Shown here: positions 39,825 to 46,715 of the stretch, in pieces
Layout: each line of letters begins with the position of its first letter
How positions within the stretch are numbered: the first letter of the stretch is position 1
Assembly: GCA_045627805.1 (NCBI GenBank)
Contig: JAZQOJ010000166.1
Span: 1 to 56,594 of the forward strand
Direction: 5' to 3'
DNA: 56,594 nucleotides
Origin: UBA1756 sp045627805
GTDB taxonomy: Bacteria > Bacteroidota > Bacteroidia > Bacteroidales > WCHB1-69
Position numbers and translations under genes: made by a program
Notes under the pieces: generated by a model
The model's input: only the letters and a program-made list of their open reading frames with translations
Databases searched by the model: none
What the model was told of the DNA's origin: nothing

Positions 39825-41294
39825 ATGGGGAAAATAAAATTTTCAAAGACAGTTGATTTTTCTGCAAAAAAAGAGGCATTTCCTTATCAAAAAGAGGCCT
39901 TTGACGCAGTTAAAGATTTGCCATATTCCGCAATATTTCATGAGCAAGGACTTGGAAAAACCAAGATTGCTATTGATTTAATCTTATATTGGATTGAGAA
40001 AAAGGATATTGACACAATAATAGTTGTCACTAAAAAACAACTTGTTCAAAACTGGATTGGGGAGTTTGACTCTCACACCCATATTAAACCAAAAGTACTC
40101 TCAAGTAATAAACAGGAAAACCATTTCATACTCACGAGTGCCGTCCGCGTAATTATCACCAATTTTGAAGTATTCTCTTCAGATAAAGAAAGACTAATGT
40201 TATTCCTTAAATCACGGAATGTCGCTGTCGTAATTGATGAATCAACAAAAATCAAGAACCCCGAATCTAAACTTGCTCAAGACTTTTTTGATTTATCACC
40301 ATTCTTCAAGATAAAAACTATTATGACAGGGACTCCTATCGCCAATAGACCTTATGATATATGGTCTCAAATATATTTCTTGGATAAAGGAATGAGCCTT
40401 GGAGAAGATTTTGCTTCATTCAAAAAGCAAACTAATCTTTCCAATGATTTAGGCGATGACACGAGAAAACGAATTATATTTGAAGAATCTGTATCTTCAA
40501 TATTTGATAAGATAAAGAAATTCACAGTTCGAGAGACAAAGAACAGTGGCATCATCACCCTACCTGACAAAAAATACATGTCAATCTATTGTGATATGGA
40601 CTCTTTGCAGAGAGATATGTATGAACAAGTTCGGGAAGATATGAAATTAGAAATAAAGCACGGGGACGTCAGCTTGTTAGATGAGTCCCAATCATCATTA
40701 AAAAGGCTATTGCGTCTTGTACAAATTGCTTCTAATCCCAAATTAGTAGATGATTCTTACAATCGTATCTCAGGGAAAGAATCCAGACTGGATGATATTC
40801 TTAAGGATATCATTGATTATGGCGAAAAAGTGATAGTTTGGTCTTCTTTCATAGAAAACATCAATTATTTTTATCGTAAATATAAAAAGTATTCACCGAC
40901 CAGGATTCATGGAAGATTATCTATTGAAGAGAGAAATGAATCTGTAAAGAAATTCAAGTCAGGAGAGAGCAGCGTGCTTTTTGCAACGCCACAAGCCGCT
41001 AAAGAGGGTTTGACCCTCACTACTGCAAATAACGTTATATTTTATGATAGAGGTTTCAGCTTAGATGATTATCTTCAAGCACAAGATAGAATCCATAGAA
41101 TCTCACAATCCAAGACTTGCTACATATATAATTTTATTGCCATAAATAGTATTGACAAGTGGGTTGACCTATTACTTCAGGCGAAACAAAATGCAGCATT
41201 TTTAGCACAAGGAGATAGTAAATTATACAAATTTAGAGAAAATATGGATTACAGTTTTGGCAACCTCGTAAAAGAAATTCTTAATATTCAATAA
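39825..41294 (+). CDS. SNF2-family DNA helicase/translocase
   Basis: From ATG 39825 the protein has 489 residues. An in-frame TTG 6 nt upstream would overlap the nuclease stop and is less likely. It has SNF2 motifs: I (FHEQGLGKTKIA), II (VVIDESTKIKNPES, with DEST in place of DEAH), III (IMTGTPIANRP), V (LFATPQAAKEGLTLTTANNVIFYDRGF) and VI (YLQAQDRIHRISQ). It is a bare helicase core with no accessory domains, like phage-type and restriction-associated SNF2 proteins. It is expected to translocate on double-stranded DNA, perhaps to load or direct the adjacent nuclease. Confidence 0.88.
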   Translation: MGKIKFSKTVDFSAKKEAFPYQKEAFDAVKDLPYSAIFHEQGLGKTKIAIDLILYWIEKKDIDTIIVVTKKQLVQNWIGEFDSHTHIKPKVLSSNKQENHFILTSAVRVIITNFEVFSSDKERLMLFLKSRNVAVVIDESTKIKNPESKLAQDFFDLSPFFKIKTIMTGTPIANRPYDIWSQIYFLDKGMSLGEDFASFKKQTNLSNDLGDDTRKRIIFEESVSSIFDKIKKFTVRETKNSGIITLPDKKYMSIYCDMDSLQRDMYEQVREDMKLEIKHGDVSLLDESQSSLKRLLRLVQIASNPKLVDDSYNRISGKESRLDDILKDIIDYGEKVIVWSSFIENINYFYRKYKKYSPTRIHGRLSIEERNESVKKFKSGESSVLFATPQAAKEGLTLTTANNVIFYDRGFSLDDYLQAQDRIHRISQSKTCYIYNFIAINSIDKWVDLLLQAKQNAAFLAQGDSKLYKFRENMDYSFGNLVKEILNIQ

Positions 41295-41295
41295 T

Positions 41296-42285
41296 ATGGC
41301 TACTACAACCCTGAGTATCGCAGGAAAAAATTACCAAGTGGAACAGGTTGAAATTGATCAATCTGAATTGCTTTTTTATGTTGACAATCCTAGAGTGTAC
41401 AGCGTACTTCGTCTTGATGGAGAGGAACCAACACAAGATGAAATAGAAAGACAAATGAAAAAGCAAGAACACGTCAAGAAACTTCGTTTGGCAATTGAGA
41501 CCAACGGCGGTCTAATTGACCCTCTGATTGTCCGAAAAAAAGATAAAGTAGTTTTAGAAGGTAATAGTCGTTTAGCTGCCTACCGGATTCTCTGTGAAAA
41601 AAATCCAATGGCTTGGGGGAAAGTGAAATGTGTTCTTCTTCCCGATGATGTTGATGACAATGCTATATTTGCATTATTAGGGCAATATCATATTGTCGGA
41701 AGAAAAGATTGGAGCCCATATGAACAAGCTGGATACCTATACAGAAGAAGACAACAGACAAAATTACCCGTAGAAGCAATGGCAAAAGAACTGGGTATTG
41801 CTATAGGTGAAGCTAAAAGATATTTTCAAGTATACGAATTTATGCGTCAACAAGGTGTACTTGATCCAGAAAAATGGAGTTACTATGACGAGTTACTAAA
41901 GAATAGAGGCATAAAGAATCGGGTAAAGAAAGACCCGAAATTTTTAGAAAAAGTTTCAAAAAAAATCGAGACTGGTAAAATTGAAACTGCACAAGACATT
42001 AGAAAACTCGGAGAAATTGTTGCTTCCGATGACAAACAAGCGGATGTGCTTACCAAGAGTTTTATGGAAGGGGAAATTTCCCTTGAAAAAGCTCATGTTA
42101 CTCTTAAAGAAAACGGCATCCTCAATGATGATGTTGAGAAATTGACAAAATTTCGAGCGCTTATTGGAGATAATGATTACGTAAAAAAAATTCAGGAAAG
42201 CAGTGACGCGGCTAAAGTAAGAATTACTTTCGAATTGAGCCAGATTAGCAATATCATCAAAAATATTTTGCAAAAAATCAACTGA
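41296..42285 (+). CDS. ParB/sulfiredoxin-fold protein 2
   Basis: This 329-residue protein is the second ParB-domain protein of the operon. VDNPRVYSVLRLDGEEPTQDEIE is followed by LRLAIETNGGLIDPLIV and KVVLEGNSRLAAYRIL, with the E-G-N-S-R-L box at residues 88-93. An HTH-like region LPVEAMAKELGIAIGEAKRYFQVYEFMRQQGV and a helical C-terminal half follow. It is only distantly similar to protein 1 (same box and layout, different flanks), so the two are old paralogues or a functional heterodimer. The start is 1 nt after the helicase stop, indicating translational coupling. Confidence 0.8.
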   Translation: MATTTLSIAGKNYQVEQVEIDQSELLFYVDNPRVYSVLRLDGEEPTQDEIERQMKKQEHVKKLRLAIETNGGLIDPLIVRKKDKVVLEGNSRLAAYRILCEKNPMAWGKVKCVLLPDDVDDNAIFALLGQYHIVGRKDWSPYEQAGYLYRRRQQTKLPVEAMAKELGIAIGEAKRYFQVYEFMRQQGVLDPEKWSYYDELLKNRGIKNRVKKDPKFLEKVSKKIETGKIETAQDIRKLGEIVASDDKQADVLTKSFMEGEISLEKAHVTLKENGILNDDVEKLTKFRALIGDNDYVKKIQESSDAAKVRITFELSQISNIIKNILQKIN

Positions 42286-42286
42286 G

Positions 42287-42985
42287 ATGTTTGAAATCGA
42301 ACTCGAATCTTTTTTTGATAGGGCTTTCGAATGTTTTCTTAACGAAAAATTGTTCTATCGAGACTTTCAGCTTGACAAAAAGAAAATGGCTGAATATACT
42401 GACACTTTGGTTTCCATTCCGATAAATACCTATATTCAATATATGGTCAACCATATACTACCTTGCCGTCCTTCCCCGCAAGATGTAGTGCAATTCAGTT
42501 CTCTTAACGATGCTACTTGTAAATTGTGTTCCAAATTAATTGAGGTTGGAGACGAAGGCCTCCGATTTGTACAAATTGGCAGATTGCTATTAGATGATGG
42601 TAAAGAACGTAAAAAGGGAGCACTAACTAAATATGGTGAGAACCACGCAAAAACCGCATTAGAATTCGGTTTAGTTCAAAACAGCTACGATTATATTTAT
42701 CTCTCTTGTTTAGGCAAAGTTTTCAATGACTATGATTCCAATAAACAGCGCCAACTTCTTAAGAGGCTCATCCTACGCAACCGATTCTTCCAAAAATTAG
42801 CAATTCAATCTCAAAAAGGGCCAGTCAACTTGAATATTGAGATGGATTTTCTTTCAGATTCTACGATAAGGCGACGTCGTTCAAACATTCGAACATTGTT
42901 TTATCTTTTTGATCATGAAGAACAGCAACAATATTTTAGCAATATTACTGGCTTACATTCATCAAATACTATAGTTGAGCAATAG
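42287..42985 (+). CDS. Unknown protein of the radical SAM-ParB-SNF2 operon
   Basis: The 232-residue protein has no signal peptide or membrane helix. The first 120 residues are helical with conserved-looking Asp/Glu but no known motif. The second half has a pattern like the winged-helix tails found in some restriction and AAA-associated proteins: LTKYGENHAKTALEFGLV...YIYLSCLGKVFNDYDSNKQRQLLKRLILRNRFFQKLAIQ, then STIRRRRSNIRTLFYLFD. It may recognise DNA or bridge partners. Its ATG is 1 nt after the ParB protein 2 stop, so it belongs to the same translational unit and ends it. Confidence 0.65.
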   Translation: MFEIELESFFDRAFECFLNEKLFYRDFQLDKKKMAEYTDTLVSIPINTYIQYMVNHILPCRPSPQDVVQFSSLNDATCKLCSKLIEVGDEGLRFVQIGRLLLDDGKERKKGALTKYGENHAKTALEFGLVQNSYDYIYLSCLGKVFNDYDSNKQRQLLKRLILRNRFFQKLAIQSQKGPVNLNIEMDFLSDSTIRRRRSNIRTLFYLFDHEEQQQYFSNITGLHSSNTIVEQ

Positions 42986-43024
42986 GGAATTCTAATATCA
43001 GACCTAACAAAATTTTCACAATAG

Positions 43025-43117
43025 TACTTTTGCAGCGTCAAAAGTGCCAATGTTCACAAGCTGTACGTTTGCACTTAAAAATGGACTTGTGGATACTCTA
43101 TACGAGTATCTTTTTTT
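43025..43117 (+). ncRNA. Candidate small RNA with its own -7 box and terminator
   Basis: A -7 box TACTTTTG (43025-43032) would start RNA near 43039. An intrinsic terminator (GATACTC 43092-43098 with GAGTATC 43104-43110, then seven T) ends it about 80 nt later. Within the RNA, AAGTGC and GCACTT can pair, and TTCACAAG can instead pair with CTTGTGGA, so two competing folds exist. The -33 box is weak. It sits just downstream of the six-gene operon; function unknown. Confidence 0.45.
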
Positions 43118-43128
43118 ATCTGAGCAAA

Positions 43129-43230
43129 ATGAAATTAGCTTCCACCATACAAGAACAAATCCAGTTACTTCAAAATACAGGAATGGGAATCGCTGAAAAT
43201 ATGGGCTTTGCGAAATGGAAGCCGGCGTAA
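43129..43230 (+). CDS. Possible 33-residue peptide or gene remnant
   Basis: A short frame, MKLASTIQEQIQLLQNTGMG...FAKWKPA, begins 12 nt after the small-RNA terminator. The first 20 residues form an amphipathic helix. No ribosome-binding or promoter evidence supports it, so it may be the decayed start of a longer gene. The remaining sequence to 43371 is gene-free. Confidence 0.2.
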   Translation: MKLASTIQEQIQLLQNTGMGIAENMGFAKWKPA

Positions 43231-43339
43231 CCCACCTTGTATAGGGCACATTCTCGCTATATCCATTATCTCATCACACAATTTATTAAAAAAACTTGAT
43301 GAATATGTCGTTTTGTCATTATTTGTCAAAAATATATCC

Positions 43340-43347
43340 TATTTTTG
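43340..43347 (+). promoter_or_regulatory. -7 promoter element of the 43372 gene
   Basis: TATTTTTG lies 24 nt upstream of the ATG at 43372. Two TTTG boxes (43312, 43322) lie at spacings of 24 and 14 nt, neither ideal. Confidence 0.4.
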
Positions 43348-43371
43348 CAGTCTCATTAAAAACAAGTTAGT

Positions 43372-43947
43372 ATGAAAAAATTGTTATCCTTTGTTTGCTT
43401 CGTCATCTTCGTAGTTGGCGCTTTTGCCCAGTCGCAACACCTTGCTTTTAAAGGCGTCCCCATCGACGGAACCCTGAAATCCTATACCCAGAAGATGGTG
43501 GAAAAGGGTTTCGTTTATGAAGGCACTCAGGACGGTATCGCCCTGCTGTCAGGTGATTTCGCAGGACAGAAAAAATGCTATGTGGCGGTCTCAACCCTCA
43601 AAGGCAACGATTTGGTGAATATGATTGCCGTCCTCTTCAATTCCTACGAGACGTGGTCCGCCGTCCTCGGACAATACGAGCAGCTTAAGGAGATGCTGAC
43701 CGAAAAATACGGTGAACCGGAAAATATACGCGAAGAGTTTACTACACGTGTCTATGATGACTCGGACAAATTACACGCCATTCATTCAGGCGAGTATGTC
43801 TGGGCTACAACGTTCAGTACCGACAAAGGCGATATAGAACTGTCCATTGTGGAAGGAGAAAAGTATAGTTCCGGTCGTGTGATGCTCCGTTATTTCGACA
43901 AGCTGAATTCCGAGAAGGTCCGCCAGTCAGCCATTGATGACCTGTAG
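43372..43947 (+). CDS. Secreted hypothetical protein
   Basis: The 191-residue protein has a signal peptide (residues 1-19, MKKLLSFVCFVIFVVGAFAQ). The mature part is mixed alpha/beta: HLAFKGVPIDGTLKSYTQKMVEKGF, then GDFAGQKKCYVAVSTLKGNDLVNMIAVLF, then LKEMLTEKYGEPENIREEF. It resembles small periplasmic proteins common in Prevotella and Bacteroides whose function is not known. Base composition returns to that of the core genome here, in contrast to the preceding six-gene cassette. It has a -7 box and no evident operon partner. Confidence 0.7.
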   Translation: MKKLLSFVCFVIFVVGAFAQSQHLAFKGVPIDGTLKSYTQKMVEKGFVYEGTQDGIALLSGDFAGQKKCYVAVSTLKGNDLVNMIAVLFNSYETWSAVLGQYEQLKEMLTEKYGEPENIREEFTTRVYDDSDKLHAIHSGEYVWATTFSTDKGDIELSIVEGEKYSSGRVMLRYFDKLNSEKVRQSAIDDL

Positions 43948-44131
43948 GGCAACTAAAACCCGTATTGGAACTTAACACCTTCTTCCGGGTAATCTTTTTT
44001 ATGATTTTCAACTCCCAGAGACTTCCGACTTGGTTTTCTCACCTATTTCACAAAGAGAATGATAACAAAATTTCATTTTTTGCGTTAAAGTTGGTTTTGA
44101 TTTTCCTATGTAGTGATAACGAGTTTCAAGA

Positions 44132-44878
44132 ATGACTACTCTCGCACCTATGTTTCTATTTCTTCTTCTCTTCGTCGTTACAGTGGTCACTATCATCCGT
44201 CTTCCCGCTATTCGAGGAAAACAAGGTGAGGCCGTTGTCGCAATGCGATTGAAAGAGTTGCCAAAGTCGGAATATGCCGTTTTCAACAATCTGCTCATTC
44301 AACGTGGCGAGTATTCTTCGCAAATCGATCACGTTGTCGTTTCCGAATATGGCATTTTTGTTATTGAAACCAAGAATTATAAAGGATGGATTTACGGAGG
44401 CGAGTACAGTGAACATTGGACACAAAATATCTGGGGAAACAAGTATCAACTTTACAATCCCATTTTACAAAACCAAGGACACGTCAATGCGTTGAAATAT
44501 TATTTGAACAGGCGCGATTTACCTCTCTTTCCTGTAGTGACCTTTTCTTCCAGGGCAAATGTTATGGTTCGCACGAAAGAAAATCCAGTTTTGTATTATT
44601 TTGATATTAAAGATTTTATATTATCGAAAAAAAACGTGCTCCTATCGGACGCTGACAAACAAGCCGTTGTCCAGATGCTAAGCCGCCTGCCAAAGTTCAC
44701 TCGCAAGGATGGGCGCAAACACGCACAACAAGTCAGGTATCGAACCTTTAAAAGTCAGATGGCAGTTTGCAATCTCAAATGTCCGAAATGCGGTGGAAAC
44801 CTGGTCCAAAGAACGGGCAAATATGGCTCATTTCACGGATGCTCCAACTATCCTAATTGCAAGTTCACCACAAAATAG
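44132..44878 (+). CDS. NERD-domain nuclease-like protein with C-terminal zinc ribbon
   Basis: The 248-residue protein has one N-terminal membrane helix (MFLFLLLFVVTVVTIIRLP) and then a NERD domain: GKQGEAVVAMRLKEL, then SSQIDHVVVSEYGIFVIETKNYKGWIYGG. The Asp66 and E79-T-K81 triad is the PD-(D/E)XK-type active site of NERD proteins. The C-terminus is a topoisomerase-type zinc ribbon (CPKCGG...GCSNYPNCKFTTK). NERD proteins are linked to DNA processing and often lie in defence neighbourhoods. It lies about 1.1 kb after the six-gene cassette on the same strand, but its composition is core-like and a link is unproven. Confidence 0.85.
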   Translation: MTTLAPMFLFLLLFVVTVVTIIRLPAIRGKQGEAVVAMRLKELPKSEYAVFNNLLIQRGEYSSQIDHVVVSEYGIFVIETKNYKGWIYGGEYSEHWTQNIWGNKYQLYNPILQNQGHVNALKYYLNRRDLPLFPVVTFSSRANVMVRTKENPVLYYFDIKDFILSKKNVLLSDADKQAVVQMLSRLPKFTRKDGRKHAQQVRYRTFKSQMAVCNLKCPKCGGNLVQRTGKYGSFHGCSNYPNCKFTTK

Positions 44879-44919
44879 TGATGTTTTTGGGGCTTAGTTC
44901 GCCAATTTCTCCCCCCACC

Positions 44920-45684
44920 TTACATCTCTATTTCCAGCCCGACCGGGCAGTGGTCGCTGCCGAAGATTTCGCTGTGGATGGTGGCCGCTTCGATTTGCGG
45001 GGCCACGCGCGATGAGCAGATGAAGTAGTCGATGCGCCAACCCGTGTTCTTTTCGCGGGCGTGAAAACGATACGACCACCACGAGTACGCATCGGTGAGC
45101 GTGGGGTACAGATGGCGGAACGTGTCGGTGAAGCCCGAAGCGAGCAGAGCGGTCATCTCGCCGCGCTCCTCGTCGGAAAAGCCAGGATTCTGATGGTTGG
45201 TTTTCGGGTTTTTCAGGTCGATTTCCTGATGCGCCACGTTGAGGTCGCCGCAATAAAGCACGGGCTTCTGCGCATCCAGCTGCATCAGGTACTGCCGCAG
45301 ACAACCTTCCCATTTCAGCCGGAAATCCAAGCGCTTGAGTTCGTCTTGGGCGTTGGGCGTGTAGCAATTCACCAAGAAGAATTTGTCAAATTCGAGCGCC
45401 ACAATCCGCCCCTCGTTGCCAGGGAAAACCTCGGAATCCAGCACGGGCACGTCGAGGCGACGGAGCGGCCGTATGCGCGTGAAAACCGCCGTGCCCGAAT
45501 AGCCCTTCTTTTCGGCAAACGACCAATAACTTTCGTATCCCTCAAAATTCACCTCTAACTGCCCCTCCTGCATTTTCGTCTCCTGAAGACAGAAAATGTC
45601 GGCATCGAGTAACTCGAAATTTTTGACGAAATCCTTCTGATAAACGGCTCTTAGGCCATTGACGTTCCAACTGATGAGTTTCAT
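44920..45684 (-). CDS. xthA: Exodeoxyribonuclease III (AP endonuclease)
   Basis: The 254-residue protein is a complete EEP-family nuclease: KLISWNVNGLRAVYQKDF, IFCLQETKM (catalytic Glu), GYSGTAVFTR, CGDLNVAHQEIDLKNPKTN (metal site), WWSYRFHAREKNTGWRIDYFI and the C-terminal GSDHCPVGLEI with the catalytic His. It cleaves at abasic sites and removes 3' blocks. It is the last gene of the minus-strand cluster that begins with rbfA or further upstream, 44 nt after lplA. Confidence 0.95.
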   Translation of the reverse strand: MKLISWNVNGLRAVYQKDFVKNFELLDADIFCLQETKMQEGQLEVNFEGYESYWSFAEKKGYSGTAVFTRIRPLRRLDVPVLDSEVFPGNEGRIVALEFDKFFLVNCYTPNAQDELKRLDFRLKWEGCLRQYLMQLDAQKPVLYCGDLNVAHQEIDLKNPKTNHQNPGFSDEERGEMTALLASGFTDTFRHLYPTLTDAYSWWSYRFHAREKNTGWRIDYFICSSRVAPQIEAATIHSEIFGSDHCPVGLEIEM

Positions 45685-45728
45685 TGAATAAGAATTATTG
45701 GATTGATTTTGTGAACTCTAATTTACTT

Positions 45729-46703
45729 TTATCGCAGCATCACTTCCACCATCTCGTCCACGCTCACATTGCTTAAATATTCGCTTAAGTTGATGCTGCT
45801 GAGTAGTTTGCGTAGATTTTCCTCTTCGTATTCCTGCCCGATGAAGCGCGTTTCGAAGTCTTCGATTCCTTTTTGCGAAAAGAAGTCACCGTAAATTTTG
45901 AATTGCGTGATTCTGCCTTTCGTCACCGAAAGCGTCACCTCGATATTGCCGCCCGCCGTGCGCATCTGCTTGCTGTAGTCAAAATGTGGCGAGGTGCCGA
46001 AATTCCAGTCCCAGGTGGCATATTTTTCATTTTTTAATTTATTGATAATCAATAAATCATCTTCGGAAAAGTTGTACAACTGCACGTCGGGAAGGTGCGT
46101 GGTGATATATTGCGTGACCGTTTCCATAAATTCAGTCACCGACATAGGGGAGGGGAGGTGCTCGCTGATGTTGGTGACTCGCTTGCGGACTGATTTCACT
46201 GCTTTGTCTTTGAATTTCAGTGGGTTAACTTTCAGCGCCGCAGTCAGATTCGCCATTTCCGATGCAAAAAGCAGCGTTCCGTGGTGCAAAATGCGATTCT
46301 GATAAACGCATTGCGCATTGCCCGAGAACTTCTGTCCGTTGATGGTCAGGTCGTTGCGCCCTTCAAATTTTGCAGGAACGTCTAATGAATTGAGTACCTG
46401 TAAGATAGGTTTCGAAAAAGTGCGAAAGTCGCCCGATCCTTTGGGCGCGATGAAGGTGTAGTTGATGTTGCCGAGGTCGTGAAACACGGCGCCACCACCC
46501 GTCTGCCGGCGCACCACTTTGATGTGGTGTTCTTTCACAAAGTCAATATTGATTTCGGCCGCCGTATTCTGGTATTTTCCAATGATGATGGAATTGTCGT
46601 TACGCCACAGCATAAAGATGTCGTCGGTGAAGTTTTTGAGGAGGTGTTCCTCGGCCGCTAAATTGAAGTAGGGGTCGGTGCAAGAGTTGATGATACAGCG
46701 CAT
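45729..46703 (-). CDS. lplA: Lipoate-protein ligase A
   Basis: The 324-residue protein has the LplA core: CTDPYFNLAAEEHLLKNF, WRNDNSIIIGKYQNTAAEIN, VVRRQTGGGAVFHDLGNINYTFI (the RRxxGGGAVFHD lipoyl-AMP site), GRNDLTINGQKFSGNAQC, HHGTLLFASEM and a C-terminal accessory domain (about residues 230-324). It attaches free lipoate to E2/GcvH subunits using ATP. The C-terminal domain means it needs no separate LplB. It starts 12 nt after porZ. Confidence 0.93.
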   Translation of the reverse strand: MRCIINSCTDPYFNLAAEEHLLKNFTDDIFMLWRNDNSIIIGKYQNTAAEINIDFVKEHHIKVVRRQTGGGAVFHDLGNINYTFIAPKGSGDFRTFSKPILQVLNSLDVPAKFEGRNDLTINGQKFSGNAQCVYQNRILHHGTLLFASEMANLTAALKVNPLKFKDKAVKSVRKRVTNISEHLPSPMSVTEFMETVTQYITTHLPDVQLYNFSEDDLLIINKLKNEKYATWDWNFGTSPHFDYSKQMRTAGGNIEVTLSVTKGRITQFKIYGDFFSQKGIEDFETRFIGQEYEEENLRKLLSSINLSEYLSNVSVDEMVEVMLR

Positions 46704-46715
46704 TTTTTTATATAA

